A stretch of 64,000 bases of DNA from Actinorhabdospora filicis (GCF_030269765.1 NZ_BSTX01000001.1:724106-788105), one strand, 5' to 3'. Shown: positions 1 to 8,252, counted from the first letter of the stretch. The notes: generated from the sequence alone by a model not told the origin. Translations and numbers: made by a program.

Positions 1-241
1 TGGCGTCTGAGGGCTTTTCGTGTGTGGCTCTGTTGGTGGGGGCCCAGAGCCCGCCCCGCTGGGGCGAACGTAACCGGGCCGCACGCGCGGTCCGCCAAAC
101 GGCCCATCGCGGAACCTGTGGATAACCCACCCAATGTGGATGACTCGTAATCCAGCCGAAACACTGCGGATGGCGCACGCGACGCGGATGACTTTGCCCG
201 TCGGCGCCACAGCGGGCCGGGCGAGCCGGGCCGATGCTCGC

Positions 242-280
242 TGGCGGCTTGGCGGCTTGGCGGCTTGGCGGCTTGGCGGC
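242..280. repeat. tandem octamer repeat (TGGCGGCT)n
   Basis: The unit TGGCGGCT is repeated almost five times head to tail and decays at the right end. It is followed by a 13-base direct repeat GCTCAGGGGCTCG at 295-307 and 310-322. An 8-base unit is not a multiple of three, so it is unlikely to be coding. Confidence 0.85.
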
Positions 281-360
281 ACGGAAGCATGGGAGCTCAG
301 GGGCTCGGGGCTCAGGGGCTCGTGGCTCGGAAGCACGGCGGCACTACGTGGGCGGAAACC

Positions 361-403
361 ACCCGTGGGCGATCCGGCCAGTTCAGCCGAATCGCCCACG
401 GGT
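361..403. repeat. 13-bp perfect inverted repeat (hairpin)
   Basis: ACCCGTGGGCGAT at 361-373 is perfectly complementary to 391-403, with a 17-nt loop. No T-run follows on either strand. It lies about 165 nt past the stop of the leftward ABC permease gene, so it may end that transcript, but this is a guess. Confidence 0.6.
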
Positions 404-566
404 TACGAGAGGTGTCGAGAAAGGTACGAGGTCCGGTTTGGCTCGACCGGCCCGGTCGGCCCGGGCGGTCTCGCCTGACGAGTCGGCTCTGTTCGATCAG
501 CTCCGTCAGGTCGGCCGGCTCATCCGACCCAGCCGGTCCAGCCTGCCAAGCCCCGCCGACCGAGCC

Positions 567-2465
567 TCACTCCTGCGGCGCCACCCCCACCACCGTCACG
601 CTTCGCAGCAGTGGCCGGCTCAGGCCGCTGGCCGCCGCCACGCCCAGGAAGCCGATCACCACGCAGATGCCGAGGGTCACCATCCCGGCCACCGAGAACA
701 TTCCCGCCACGGCGAAGGGCAGGCCGCAGATCACTCCGGCGATGATCGATCCGCCGCCCATGACGATGAGGGGCAGGCGTGTCTCCAGGGCTCGGGCGCG
801 GTCGAGGACCTTGAGGGGGGTCCCGGCGAGCCTGAGCAGTGAGTAGGTGCGGCGGCGGTCGAGGACGGAGGAGGCTCCGGCGATTCCGGCCGAGGCGATC
901 GCCACGAGGAACGACACGATCAGCACGATGCGGACGCCGACCTGGATGTCGCCGAGCATGATCGTGCCCTGGACGACGCTGTCGGAGTCGGCGGTGAGGG
1001 GCGCGCCGGGGTCGATGGTGGCGAGGGCGGTCTTGACCTTCTCGACCTCGTCGGGGGTGGCGAGGACGCGGACGACGCCGGGGTCGGCGGAGTCGACGCG
1101 GGCGGTGAGCCCGGCGGCGGTGAGGGCGGCGTCGGCGGATTCGGTGGTGACGATGGAGGACTCCACCGCGACCTGGGTCCGGCCGGTGTCGGCTTCGATG
1201 GCGCTGGGGCTGAGCAGGCCGATGAATCCGGCGATGAAGCCGGTGAGGGCGACGCCGGCGACGGTGCGCCAGGCGGAGCGGGGGTCGTCGACGAGGCGGC
1301 GGGCGGCCAGCAGGCGTGCGGGGGTGCGGGCGAAGGCGGCGGATATGCGGCCGATGACCGACACGATGAAGGGCCCGGCCAGGTTGAGCGCGAGGAAGAC
1401 CATGGCGAGCACGACCATGATCACCGTCGTGCTGGACTGGGCCGTCATCAGCGAGGCGGCGATGAGGGCGGCGACCACGGCGAGCAGGCGGACGAAGCGC
1501 AGCCCGGGCGGGGTCTGGCGGCGGGCCACGCCGAGGGGGCTGACGACGACCTGGCGGAGCCCGATGACGGCACTGGCGCCGGTCATGAGGGGCACGGCGA
1601 TGAGGACGCCGAGGAGCCAGGGGACGCCGACCCAGAGGTCGCCGGTGAACCAGTTGCTGCCCTGCATGGGGATCTGCGCGAGCCCGGCGAAGCCCATCAG
1701 GTAGATGAGGGCGCCCAGGACGGCGCCGACGGCGGCGGTGAGGACGGCCTCGGCGGCGGTCATCGCGACGACCTGGGCGGGCGTGGCGCCGACGAGGCGC
1801 AGCGCGGCCAAGCGGGTGTCGCGGCGGGCGACGGTGAGGCGGGCGGCGGCGGCGCCGAAGATGAGGAGGGGCGCGGCCACGAGCGCGGTGGCGATCTTGA
1901 GGAGGATGTCGTAGATCAGCGCCTCGACGGACTCCCCGTCGCCGAAGCCGTTGATCCAGGTCGGCGTCTGCTCCATGTTCTGGGCCTTCATGGAGACCGC
2001 GCCGGGGTCCATGCCGATGACCGCGACGAGCTGGTCGGGCCCGGCCAGTTCCGCCTCGGGGATGTCGCCGGTGAGGGGCGGGAAGCGGGCGGCGAGGTCG
2101 CCGGAGGAGAGGGCGTCGCGCAGGGCCGGGGACGCGTAGAACTGCCCGGGCGCGGGGAAGGCGTCCAGGCCGGGCGGGACGGGCGCGCCGGGCTTGAGGG
2201 CGGCGAGCCGGATGACGGTGATCGCGCGGTCGCCGAAGTACTCGTTGCGGCTGAACTGGATCGCGGTGGCCTCGGACTCCGAGACGCTCGCGGGGGTCTG
2301 CCAGGCGGTGCGTTCGGTGCGGGCGGCGAAGGCGGAGTTGGCCGCGATCGCGGCCAGCAGCAGGGCGGTGGACACGGTGACGGCCGCGAGGGTGAGGACC
2401 GTGCCGAGCAGGCCGTGGCGTCCGCCGCCGCGCAGGAGACGCGCGGCGAGCGCGAAGGACTTCAC
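567..2465 (-). CDS. FtsX/MacB-type ABC transporter permease
   Basis: Membrane component of a MacB/FtsX-like ABC exporter, about 632 residues. It has an N-terminal TM helix (about residues 20-40), an extracytoplasmic segment, a cluster of TM helices in the middle and a second FtsX-like half with TM helices at the C-terminus. This two-half layout is typical of long Gram-positive permeases linked to antimicrobial-peptide or lipid export. The GTG start overlaps the TGA of the upstream ATPase (GTGA), and another GTG lies one codon upstream. The reading frame stays open much further upstream, but that part overlaps the ATPase and is proline/arginine-rich shadow sequence. Substrate unknown. It is cotranscribed with the ATPase and a 45-residue membrane peptide, and divergent from a two-component system that probably controls it. 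Confidence 0.88.
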   Translation of the reverse strand: MKSFALAARLLRGGGRHGLLGTVLTLAAVTVSTALLLAAIAANSAFAARTERTAWQTPASVSESEATAIQFSRNEYFGDRAITVIRLAALKPGAPVPPGLDAFPAPGQFYASPALRDALSSGDLAARFPPLTGDIPEAELAGPDQLVAVIGMDPGAVSMKAQNMEQTPTWINGFGDGESVEALIYDILLKIATALVAAPLLIFGAAAARLTVARRDTRLAALRLVGATPAQVVAMTAAEAVLTAAVGAVLGALIYLMGFAGLAQIPMQGSNWFTGDLWVGVPWLLGVLIAVPLMTGASAVIGLRQVVVSPLGVARRQTPPGLRFVRLLAVVAALIAASLMTAQSSTTVIMVVLAMVFLALNLAGPFIVSVIGRISAAFARTPARLLAARRLVDDPRSAWRTVAGVALTGFIAGFIGLLSPSAIEADTGRTQVAVESSIVTTESADAALTAAGLTARVDSADPGVVRVLATPDEVEKVKTALATIDPGAPLTADSDSVVQGTIMLGDIQVGVRIVLIVSFLVAIASAGIAGASSVLDRRRTYSLLRLAGTPLKVLDRARALETRLPLIVMGGGSIIAGVICGLPFAVAGMFSVAGMVTLGICVVIGFLGVAAASGLSRPLLRSVTVVGVAPQE

Positions 2466-3472
2466 CACAGCCGGGCTCCGCTCTTCTGGTCGTGGGTGGG
2501 GCCGGAGGTGGAGACGCGGCCGGGGGCGAAAGTGGTGGGGGTGTCGGTGGCGGGCGCCTCCACAGGGGACGGGACCGGCACCGTCGGCTCGGCGGGCGGG
2601 GCGTGGACGGGAACCGTGGGCTCGGCGGGCCAGGCGTGGACGGGAACCGTCGGCTCGGCCACCCCGGGCCGGGCGGCCTCGGGCGCGGCGCTCACCGGAA
2701 CCACCGGCCCGGCGGACTTGGAACGCGAGGCCACCGGCGCCACCGGGACGCGCGTGGCGAAGGTGGAGACCTCGTGCGAGGCCACCGGCGCGGCCGCGGC
2801 CGGCTCGCCCACCGTGCGGATGCGCCCGTCGCGCACTTCCAGGACGCGGTCGCAAGCGGCGGCCACGTTCGGGTCGTGCGTGACGACGACCAGGGACGCC
2901 CCTTGGTGCCGGGTCGCCTCGGTCAGCAGCTTAAGCGTGTCGGCGCCGGTCGACTGGTCCAGCGCACCGGTCGGTTCGTCGGCGAAGACCACGGCGGGCT
3001 CGCCGATGAGCGCCCGGGCGATGGCCACGCGCTGCGCCTGGCCGCCGGAGAGCTCACCGGGGCGGCGCTTCTCCAGCCCGGTGAGGCCGAGGGGGCGAAA
3101 CCACGAGCGCGCCTTCTCGACGGCGATGCGGCGGGGGACGCCGTCCAGCATCAGCGGCAGGGCCACGTTCTCCTCGGCGGGCAGCTCCGGGAGGAGCTGC
3201 CCGAACTGGAAGACGAACCCGAATCGGGTGCGCCGCAGGACGCTGCGCGCGGACTCGCCGAGGGAGTCGATGCGTCTGCCGTCGAGGCTGACCTCGCCCT
3301 GGTCGGGTTTGAGGATGCCGGCCAGGCAGTGCAGCAATGTGGACTTGCCCGAGCCGGAGGGTCCCATGATGGCCACCGATTCGGCCTTGGCCACGGCCAC
3401 GTCGACCCCGGCGAGGGCGTGGGTGGTACCGAACCGCTTCACCAGTCCGGTACCGGTCAGGACCGCCGTCAT
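2462..3472 (-). CDS. ABC transporter ATP-binding protein with repetitive C-terminal tail
   Basis: LolD/MacB-type ATPase powering the permease encoded downstream. Walker A is GPSGSGKST, the signature is LSGGQ, and Walker B is VVFADEPTGALD, where the TGALD version is typical of the MacB/LolD class. The ATPase core takes about residues 1-225. The remaining roughly 110 residues are an Ala/Pro/Val-rich tail with three near-identical units AEPTVPV(H/P) spaced 11 residues apart, which is unusual for this family. The ATG start overlaps the stop of the preceding 45-residue gene (ATGA), and the stop overlaps the permease start (GTGA). This implies a tightly coupled three-gene operon. Confidence 0.92.
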   Translation of the reverse strand: MTAVLTGTGLVKRFGTTHALAGVDVAVAKAESVAIMGPSGSGKSTLLHCLAGILKPDQGEVSLDGRRIDSLGESARSVLRRTRFGFVFQFGQLLPELPAEENVALPLMLDGVPRRIAVEKARSWFRPLGLTGLEKRRPGELSGGQAQRVAIARALIGEPAVVFADEPTGALDQSTGADTLKLLTEATRHQGASLVVVTHDPNVAAACDRVLEVRDGRIRTVGEPAAAAPVASHEVSTFATRVPVAPVASRSKSAGPVVPVSAAPEAARPGVAEPTVPVHAWPAEPTVPVHAPPAEPTVPVPSPVEAPATDTPTTFAPGRVSTSGPTHDQKSGARLW

Positions 3473-3606
3473 CGCACGGCCTCCCGCTTGCGCTCGGCGC
3501 GCTCCTCGGAGATGTCGAACAGCGGGATGAGGAGTCCCCCGCCGATGAAGGCCACTAGGGCCAGGAGGCCCAGGACCGGGATGAGCACCTGGAAGATCGT
3601 CGTCAT
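3469..3606 (-). CDS. 45-residue single-pass membrane peptide
   Basis: A very short protein with one hydrophobic helix (about residues 4-26, ending in a Gly-Gly-Gly turn) and a charged C-terminal tail ending in Glu/Arg/Lys. The start is ATG at 3606 with a GGAAGAAG ribosome site about 8-9 nt upstream. Longer in-frame extensions lack such a site. Its stop overlaps the ABC ATPase start by four bases (ATGA), so it is the first gene of the ABC operon. It may be an accessory subunit of the exporter or simply a leader peptide. No family is recognised. Confidence 0.65.
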   Translation of the reverse strand: MTTIFQVLIPVLGLLALVAFIGGGLLIPLFDISEERAERKREAVR

Positions 3607-3678
3607 GGGAACAGCTTCTTCCGGAGCACCCGTCCCGCACATCGGTCCGCGGACTGGTCGGGAGCCTCCGGCATCGGT

Positions 3679-3701
3679 CGAAAGTCGGATGCCGAAAGTC
3701 G
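3679..3701. promoter_or_regulatory. direct repeat CGAAAGTCG x2, candidate response-regulator site
   Basis: CGAAAGTCG occurs at 3679-3687 and again at 3693-3701, a 14-bp period. The repeats lie in the 117-bp gap between the divergent ABC operon and sensor kinase gene. Direct repeats with a GACTTT-like core on the other strand are a common layout for LiaR/NarL-class regulators. The link to the regulator at 4899-5537 is inference. Confidence 0.5.
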
Positions 3702-3723
3702 CAGGCCACGTAGCCTCGGCTAG

Positions 3724-4902
3724 GTGATCGAACAACCCCGCCTGACCCCTCGCGTCCAATCCTGCGTGGGCCTCGTCCTGCGGCTGTCCGCGTTCGGGGC
3801 GGCGGGCCTGTTCCTCCTCGTCGACCTGACCACCGCCTACGGCTCGCTGCTGGACCTCCTGATCTCCCTCAGCGGCGCGGCGGTCGTGCTGGCGGTGTTC
3901 TGGCTGCGTCCGCTGGCGACGTGGGCGGCGGTGGCGTGCCTGGTGTCGATCGCCACGAGCCTCGGCTCCATCATCGTCGGGTTCGGGGACTCAACCCGCT
4001 CGATCACTGAGCTGTTCTGGCTGCCGGTCCTGATCGCCCTGGTGGTGCGCGAGATGCCCTGGGCGCAGGCCGCGGGCTACTCCGCGCTGGTCCTGGGCGC
4101 CTCGCTGCTGCTGCCGCTGCGCGGGCACATGTCGATCGGGCAGCTCGGCGTCATCTACTTCATGATCTTCGGCTGGGCCGCGCTGTGCGGGGCCGCCGGA
4201 CTGTACTTCCGGGGCCTGGACGCCGAGCGGCGCCGCCGCACCGAGTCCGTCAAGCGCGACGAGCGCGTCGGCCTGGCCCGCGACCTGCACGACTTCGTCG
4301 CCCACCACGTCACCGGCATCGTCGTGCAGGCGCAGGCCGCGCGGTACCTGGCACAGACCGGGCAGCCCGACGCCGCCGCCTACGAGCGGATGTTCGCCGA
4401 CATCGAGCAGAGCGGTCTGGAGGCGCTGACCTCGATGCGGCGCCTGGTGGGCGTCCTGCGCGACGGCGAGGAGGCCCAGACCGCGCCCGCCGAGAGCGTG
4501 GACGAGCTGATCCGGCTGGTCACCGAGTACGACAAGGTCGGCCCGCCGGTGAGCCTGGAGCTGGCGCCGGGCCTGCGCGACACGGGCCTGCCGTACGCGG
4601 TGGCGACGACGGTGAACCGGATCGTCACCGAGGCCCTGACCAACGTCCGCAAGCACGCCCACGGCGTGACGCGCGTGATCGTGCGCGTCCTGCCGGTGGA
4701 CGGCGCGGTGCGGGTGGAGATCGTGGACAACGGCGAGCCGGGCACCCGCTGGCGCGCCCGCACGCCCTCGGGCGGCTACGGTCTGACGGGTATGCGCGAG
4801 CGCGCCGCCGTGATCGGCGGGCACCTGGACGCCGGGTGGACGGGACAGGGGTGGCGCGTGGCCGCGATCCTGCCTCTCGACCCGAAGGACACACGTACAT
4901 GA
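3724..4902 (+). CDS. NarL/DegS-type sensor histidine kinase
   Basis: Two-component sensor of 392 residues. The first about 165 residues hold five or six TM helices with very short loops, so it probably senses a signal in or at the membrane. The HisKA_3 dimerisation box RDLHDFVAHH carries the phospho-acceptor His (residue 189). The HATPase domain follows, with N-box EALTNVRKHA, a DNGEP motif and GGYGLTGMRERA. The start is GTG at 3724. The gene overlaps its response regulator by four bases (ATGA) and runs divergently from the FtsX-type ABC operon. This is the usual arrangement for kinases that detect cell-envelope stress and control the adjacent exporter. Confidence 0.92.
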   Translation: MIEQPRLTPRVQSCVGLVLRLSAFGAAGLFLLVDLTTAYGSLLDLLISLSGAAVVLAVFWLRPLATWAAVACLVSIATSLGSIIVGFGDSTRSITELFWLPVLIALVVREMPWAQAAGYSALVLGASLLLPLRGHMSIGQLGVIYFMIFGWAALCGAAGLYFRGLDAERRRRTESVKRDERVGLARDLHDFVAHHVTGIVVQAQAARYLAQTGQPDAAAYERMFADIEQSGLEALTSMRRLVGVLRDGEEAQTAPAESVDELIRLVTEYDKVGPPVSLELAPGLRDTGLPYAVATTVNRIVTEALTNVRKHAHGVTRVIVRVLPVDGAVRVEIVDNGEPGTRWRARTPSGGYGLTGMRERAAVIGGHLDAGWTGQGWRVAAILPLDPKDTRT

Positions 4903-5537
4903 TCAAGGTGCTCATCGCCGACGACCAGCGGATGGTCCGCACCGGTTTCGCGATGATCCTGGGCGCGCAGCCCGACATCGAGGTCGTCGGCGAGGCCGAG
5001 GACGGCGTCGCGGCGGTGGAGATGGCGCGGCGGCTGCGGCCCGACGTGTGCCTGTTCGACATCCGCATGCCGCGCCTGGACGGCCTGGAGGCCACCCGCC
5101 TGATCGCCGGGCCCGACGTCCGCGATCCGCTGCCGGTGATCATCGTGACGACCTTCGACCACGACGAGTACGTCTACCGGGCGCTGCGGGACGGGGCGTG
5201 CGGGTTCCTGCTGAAGGACGGCGGCCCGGCGCTGCTGATCGAGGCGGTGCGCGCGGCCGCGGCCGGGGACGCGATGATCGCCCCCGCGATCACCGTGCGG
5301 CTGCTGAAGCAGCTGACGCGCCCCAAGAAGCGGGTGGGCGAGCTGCCGGTCACCGATCGGGAGCTGGAGCTGGTCCGGCTGATCGCGCGGGGGACGACCA
5401 ATGAGGAGATCGCCGAGCGCCTCCACATCACGCTCTCCACGGTGAAGACGCACGTGGGCAGCGTGATGCGCAAGATCGGCGCCCGCAACCGGGTGGAGAT
5501 CGCCGCGTGGGCGTGGGAACAGGGTTTGATGGAGTGA
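4899..5537 (+). CDS. NarL/FixJ-family response regulator
   Basis: DNA-binding partner of the preceding kinase, 212 residues. The receiver domain has the acidic pair ADD (residues 8-10), phospho-acceptor Asp54 in LFDIRMP, the switch Thr in VTTF, and Lys in LLKDG. A linker leads to a C-terminal LuxR-type helix-turn-helix with the hallmark pattern LTL-STVKTHVGSVMRKIG. The start ATG overlaps the kinase stop. A perfect 12-bp hairpin follows at 5555-5582. The likely target is the divergent promoter region containing the repeated CGAAAGTCG boxes. Confidence 0.95.
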   Translation: MIKVLIADDQRMVRTGFAMILGAQPDIEVVGEAEDGVAAVEMARRLRPDVCLFDIRMPRLDGLEATRLIAGPDVRDPLPVIIVTTFDHDEYVYRALRDGACGFLLKDGGPALLIEAVRAAAAGDAMIAPAITVRLLKQLTRPKKRVGELPVTDRELELVRLIARGTTNEEIAERLHITLSTVKTHVGSVMRKIGARNRVEIAAWAWEQGLME

Positions 5538-5554
5538 GTCACACCTGAAACGCG

Positions 5555-5582
5555 ATGAGGCCCCGGTCACCCGGGGCCTCAT
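5555..5582. terminator. perfect 12-bp hairpin, convergent terminator
   Basis: ATGAGGCCCCGG and its exact complement flank a TCAC loop between the convergent response regulator (stop 5537) and the DUF5130 gene (stop 5603). There is no strong T-run, as is usual in high-GC actinobacteria. It probably serves both strands. Confidence 0.8.
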
Positions 5583-5602
5583 GCGTTACGAGAATGCGCG
5601 CG

Positions 5603-6019
5603 TCACGCCGCCTGGTCGGCCAGCATCCGCAGGCCGGTGACGATGCCGCCGGCCAGGTCGCCGCCGCCGAAGGCCGCCGTCATGGACAGCGCGGCCAGGG
5701 CCGCGGCGCGGTCCGGGATCAGCTTGACGGCCTGCGTGCCGGTGACGATCTCCAGCTTGCGCTGCTCGGGCGACACCGCGACGAGCACGGAGTTGTCCGG
5801 GTCGGGCAGCTGGTCGTGCAGCTTGCGGGCCGCGCCGGTGGTGGGCTCGTGCAGGGAGCCGACGTAGACGCTGAAGGTGATGGTGCTCGCGGTGCGCTCC
5901 GCCAGCCGCAGCGCCTCGTCGATGCGGAGGAGCTGCTTGGTCGTGAAGGGGCCGTCCAAGACGTCCGGGCGCGGAACCGCCTGGGCCTCCTCGCGGACGG
6001 CGACGTCACCAGCTGCCAC
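5603..6019 (-). CDS. DUF5130-family protein (TPM-domain-like)
   Basis: 138 residues matching the actinobacterial DUF5130 pattern. An N-terminal segment FTTKQLLRIDEALRLAE leads into a TPM-like alpha/beta fold with FSVYVG, NSVLVAVSPEQRKLEIVTG and a C-terminal amphipathic helix. Biochemical role unknown; TPM relatives are membrane-proximal. The start is GTG at 6019 with AGGGAGG placed about 5 nt upstream. It overlaps the upstream small membrane-protein gene by 14 nt, so the two are cotranscribed and probably act together at the membrane. Confidence 0.82.
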   Translation of the reverse strand: MAAGDVAVREEAQAVPRPDVLDGPFTTKQLLRIDEALRLAERTASTITFSVYVGSLHEPTTGAARKLHDQLPDPDNSVLVAVSPEQRKLEIVTGTQAVKLIPDRAAALAALSMTAAFGGGDLAGGIVTGLRMLADQAA

Positions 6020-6302
6020 TTGCGCCTCCCTTGACGGTCGCGCTGACCAGGCCGGTCAGCTCCTCATCGGAGCCCGCCGGCAGCGCCTTCACGCTGGACG
6101 GGACCACATCGGTGCCCGCGCCGGTGAGCGACATCTCCTCCGGCCGGGCGAGGAACCACACCGGAGTGAAAGTGAACGGACGTCCCGGGCGGTAGCGGCG
6201 CGACTTCGGGCCGCCGCTGGGGCCGTACACGAGCCCGACGATGATCAAAACCACGACGAGCGGGATGCCGACGAACGTCAGCACTGCTTCCAGGACTGTC
6301 AT
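6006..6302 (-). CDS. 98-residue single-pass membrane protein
   Basis: One N-terminal TM helix (about residues 7-27) is followed by a basic segment with SRRYRPGRPF and then a hydrophilic tail of about 50 residues ending in a Gly/Ser-rich sequence. The topology is probably N-out with a cytoplasmic tail. It is the first gene of a pair with the DUF5130 protein. I do not recognise a characterised family. The downstream overlap of 14 nt with the DUF5130 start suggests translational coupling. Confidence 0.7.
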   Translation of the reverse strand: MTVLEAVLTFVGIPLVVVLIIVGLVYGPSGGPKSRRYRPGRPFTFTPVWFLARPEEMSLTGAGTDVVPSSVKALPAGSDEELTGLVSATVKGGASGSW

Positions 6303-6389
6303 GTGTGGGCCTTCGACTCTGTCCGAACGGTCGCACTAACCGTAATCGAAGCCGAGTGTCCGAGGCAGGCAGGGTGTCGATCTGGTCTG

Positions 6390-7658
6390 ATGATCCCCAT
6401 GGCGATCGATCATCCCCTCAGCGACGCGGCCGACCTCGACGCCGCCGATCCCCTCGCGTCCCACCGCGACCGTTTCGTCTTCGCCGACCCCGAGGTCGTC
6501 TACCTGGACGGCAACTCGCTGGGCCGGGCCCCCAAGTCCACCCGCGAGGCGATCCTGCGGGTCGTCGACGACGAGTGGAGCGGCGAGCTGATCGCCGCCT
6601 GGGACCACTGGATCGACCTCTCCCGCGAGACCGGCGACCTCATCGCCGGGCACGTCGTGGAGGCCCACCCCGGTGAGGTGATCGTCTCCGACTCCACCAG
6701 CGTCAACCTGTACAAGCTCGCCGCCGCCGCGCTCGACGCGCGCCCGGGCCGCAAGGTGCTGGTCACCGACGACGACAACTTCCCCACCGACCGCTACATC
6801 CTCCAGGGCCTGGCCGCCGCGCGCGGCATGGAGCTGCGGACCATCGCCACCGACCTGGACCGGGGCGTCGACCCCGCGCGCGTGGCCGAGGCCGTCGACG
6901 ACGACACCGCCCTGCTGTGCCTGTCGCACGTCTCCTACCGCTCGGGGGCGATCGCCGACATGGCCGCGATCACCGCCGACGCGCACGCCAAGGGCGCCCT
7001 GGTCCTCTGGGACCTCTGCCATTCGGCGGGCGCGGTGCCGGTGCCGCTCGCCTCGGCCGGGGTCGACCTGGCCGTCGGCTGCACCTACAAGTACCTGAAC
7101 GGCGGTCCGGGCGCGCCGGCGTTCCTCTACGTCCGCCGCGAGCTCCAGACCTCGCTGCGGCAGCCGATCTGGGGCTGGTTCGGGCAGCGCGACCAGTTCG
7201 CCATGGGCGAGACCTACGAGCCGGTGGACGGCGTCGAGCGCTTCCAGGTGGGCACGCCGCCGGTCATCGGGGTGACGGCCGTGCGCGAGGGCGTGCGCAT
7301 CATCGCCGAGGCGGGCATGAAGGCGATCCGGGAGAAGTCGCTGCGGCTCACCGAGTACGCCGACGCGCTGTGCCGGGCGTGGCTGGAGCCCATCGGCTTC
7401 ACCGTCGTCACGCCCGCCGAGGCCGAGCGGCGCGGCGGGCACGTGACCGTGCACCACCCCGAGGCGTGGCGGATCGCGCAGGCCATGCGGGACGCCAAGG
7501 TCGTCCCCGACTACCGCTCGCCCGACCGTATCCGGCTGGGCCTGGCGCCGCTGTACACGCGGTTCGCCGACGTGCACGAGGGCCTGACGCGCGTCCGCGA
7601 CCTGGTGACCGCCGGACGGCACCTGGAGTACGGCGCCGAGCGCGGCCGGGTCACGTAG
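6390..7658 (+). CDS. kynU: kynureninase
   Basis: PLP-dependent hydrolase cleaving L-kynurenine (or 3-hydroxykynurenine) to anthranilate (or 3-hydroxyanthranilate) and alanine, in tryptophan catabolism. It has 422 residues, close to the family norm. Diagnostic segments are YLDGNSLG near the N-terminus, DDDNFPTDRY, the cofactor-binding LWDLCHSAGA, the Schiff-base lysine in CTYKYLNGGPG (Lys234), IWGWFGQR and the C-terminal RIRLGLAPLYTRF. Two in-frame ATG codons compete as start (6390 and 6399), and neither has a strong ribosome site. No tryptophan 2,3-dioxygenase or formamidase gene lies beside it. It may therefore supply anthranilate or a secondary-metabolite precursor, or its partners may be elsewhere. 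Confidence 0.95.
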   Translation: MIPMAIDHPLSDAADLDAADPLASHRDRFVFADPEVVYLDGNSLGRAPKSTREAILRVVDDEWSGELIAAWDHWIDLSRETGDLIAGHVVEAHPGEVIVSDSTSVNLYKLAAAALDARPGRKVLVTDDDNFPTDRYILQGLAAARGMELRTIATDLDRGVDPARVAEAVDDDTALLCLSHVSYRSGAIADMAAITADAHAKGALVLWDLCHSAGAVPVPLASAGVDLAVGCTYKYLNGGPGAPAFLYVRRELQTSLRQPIWGWFGQRDQFAMGETYEPVDGVERFQVGTPPVIGVTAVREGVRIIAEAGMKAIREKSLRLTEYADALCRAWLEPIGFTVVTPAEAERRGGHVTVHHPEAWRIAQAMRDAKVVPDYRSPDRIRLGLAPLYTRFADVHEGLTRVRDLVTAGRHLEYGAERGRVT

Positions 7659-7674
7659 GGGCCCGGAACGAGAA

Positions 7675-7700
7675 AGAGGGCGGACACGCGTCCGCCCTCT
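7675..7700. terminator. 11-bp hairpin between kynU and the HNH gene
   Basis: AGAGGGCGGAC and its exact complement enclose a 4-nt loop, between two convergent stop codons (7658 and 7707). A bidirectional terminator is the simplest reading. Confidence 0.82.
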
Positions 7701-7706
7701 CACGCC

Positions 7707-8252
7707 TCAGTTGCGCGCGCCTAACCACAGCTCCCATCGCGGGTCGGGCGTACGGTGCCCAAGCACGCGCCAGGCCGCGCCTTTCGGCACGGCCGGGACG
7801 ATGGCGAGGCGCCAGCCCATTTCCCGTACGGTCTTGTCCCCCTTCTTGTGGTTGCAGCGCGCGCAGGCCGCCACCACGTTCTCCCAGATGTGGGCACCGC
7901 CCTTGGAGCGGGGAATGACATGGTCGATCGTCTCGGCCGGACCACCGCAGTAGACGCACTTCCACTTGTCCCGGGCGAAGATCGCGCGCCGGGACAGGCT
8001 CACCTTGCGGCGGTGGGGGACCTTGACGAACTTGTTCAGGCGCACCACCGACGGGATCGGGATCGTCTGCAGATGACTCTGCAGGTAGCCCTCGCCGTGG
8101 GTGATGGCCTCGGCCTTGTCGGAGAGCAGCAGCACCGCGGCTCGCCGGACGGAGACCACGCAGAGGGGCTCGTACGTGGCGTTCAACACCAGCGCGGCTG
8201 ACGCGTTGGCGGACCGTCCCGGACGTATACCACTGGTAGCTATACCGCTCAC
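7707..8252 (-). CDS. HNH endonuclease domain protein
   Basis: 181-residue protein of the conserved actinobacterial HNH family (a homologue sits next to glbO in mycobacteria). The N-terminal about 85 residues are a family-specific domain beginning LVLNATYEPL. The HNH core shows zinc Cys pairs CVYC and CARC, DHVIPRSKGG with the catalytic His, the Asn in WENVVAAC, and NHKKGDKT. Target and biological role are not established. Two consecutive GTG codons (8255 and 8252) could start it; AGGAGG is 6 nt from 8252, which I chose. It is divergent from the MscS gene. Confidence 0.85.
   Translation of the reverse strand: MSGIATSGIRPGRSANASAALVLNATYEPLCVVSVRRAAVLLLSDKAEAITHGEGYLQSHLQTIPIPSVVRLNKFVKVPHRRKVSLSRRAIFARDKWKCVYCGGPAETIDHVIPRSKGGAHIWENVVAACARCNHKKGDKTVREMGWRLAIVPAVPKGAAWRVLGHRTPDPRWELWLGARN

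Larger units (their letters stand above)
1..566. other. gene-free, low-complexity stretch
   Basis: No reading frame here has convincing protein character; the open frames are low-complexity read-through of repeats. The stretch holds an octamer tandem repeat (242-280), a 13-base direct repeat (295-307 and 310-322) and a strong hairpin (361-403). It also has one perfect DnaA-box-like nonamer on the minus strand (116-124). It lies downstream of the ABC permease that ends at 567. Confidence 0.7.

Noticed and set aside
116-124. DnaA-box-like nonamer (TTATCCACA on the minus strand)
   Set aside because: Only one perfect box plus one weak neighbour (135-143), without dnaA, dnaN or a cluster of boxes; chance occurrence near GC-rich repeats is likelier than a replication origin.
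234-846. Apparent ORFs of about 200 residues at the left end
   Set aside because: They run through the octamer repeats and antisense to the ABC permease, with no coding signature and no ribosome sites.
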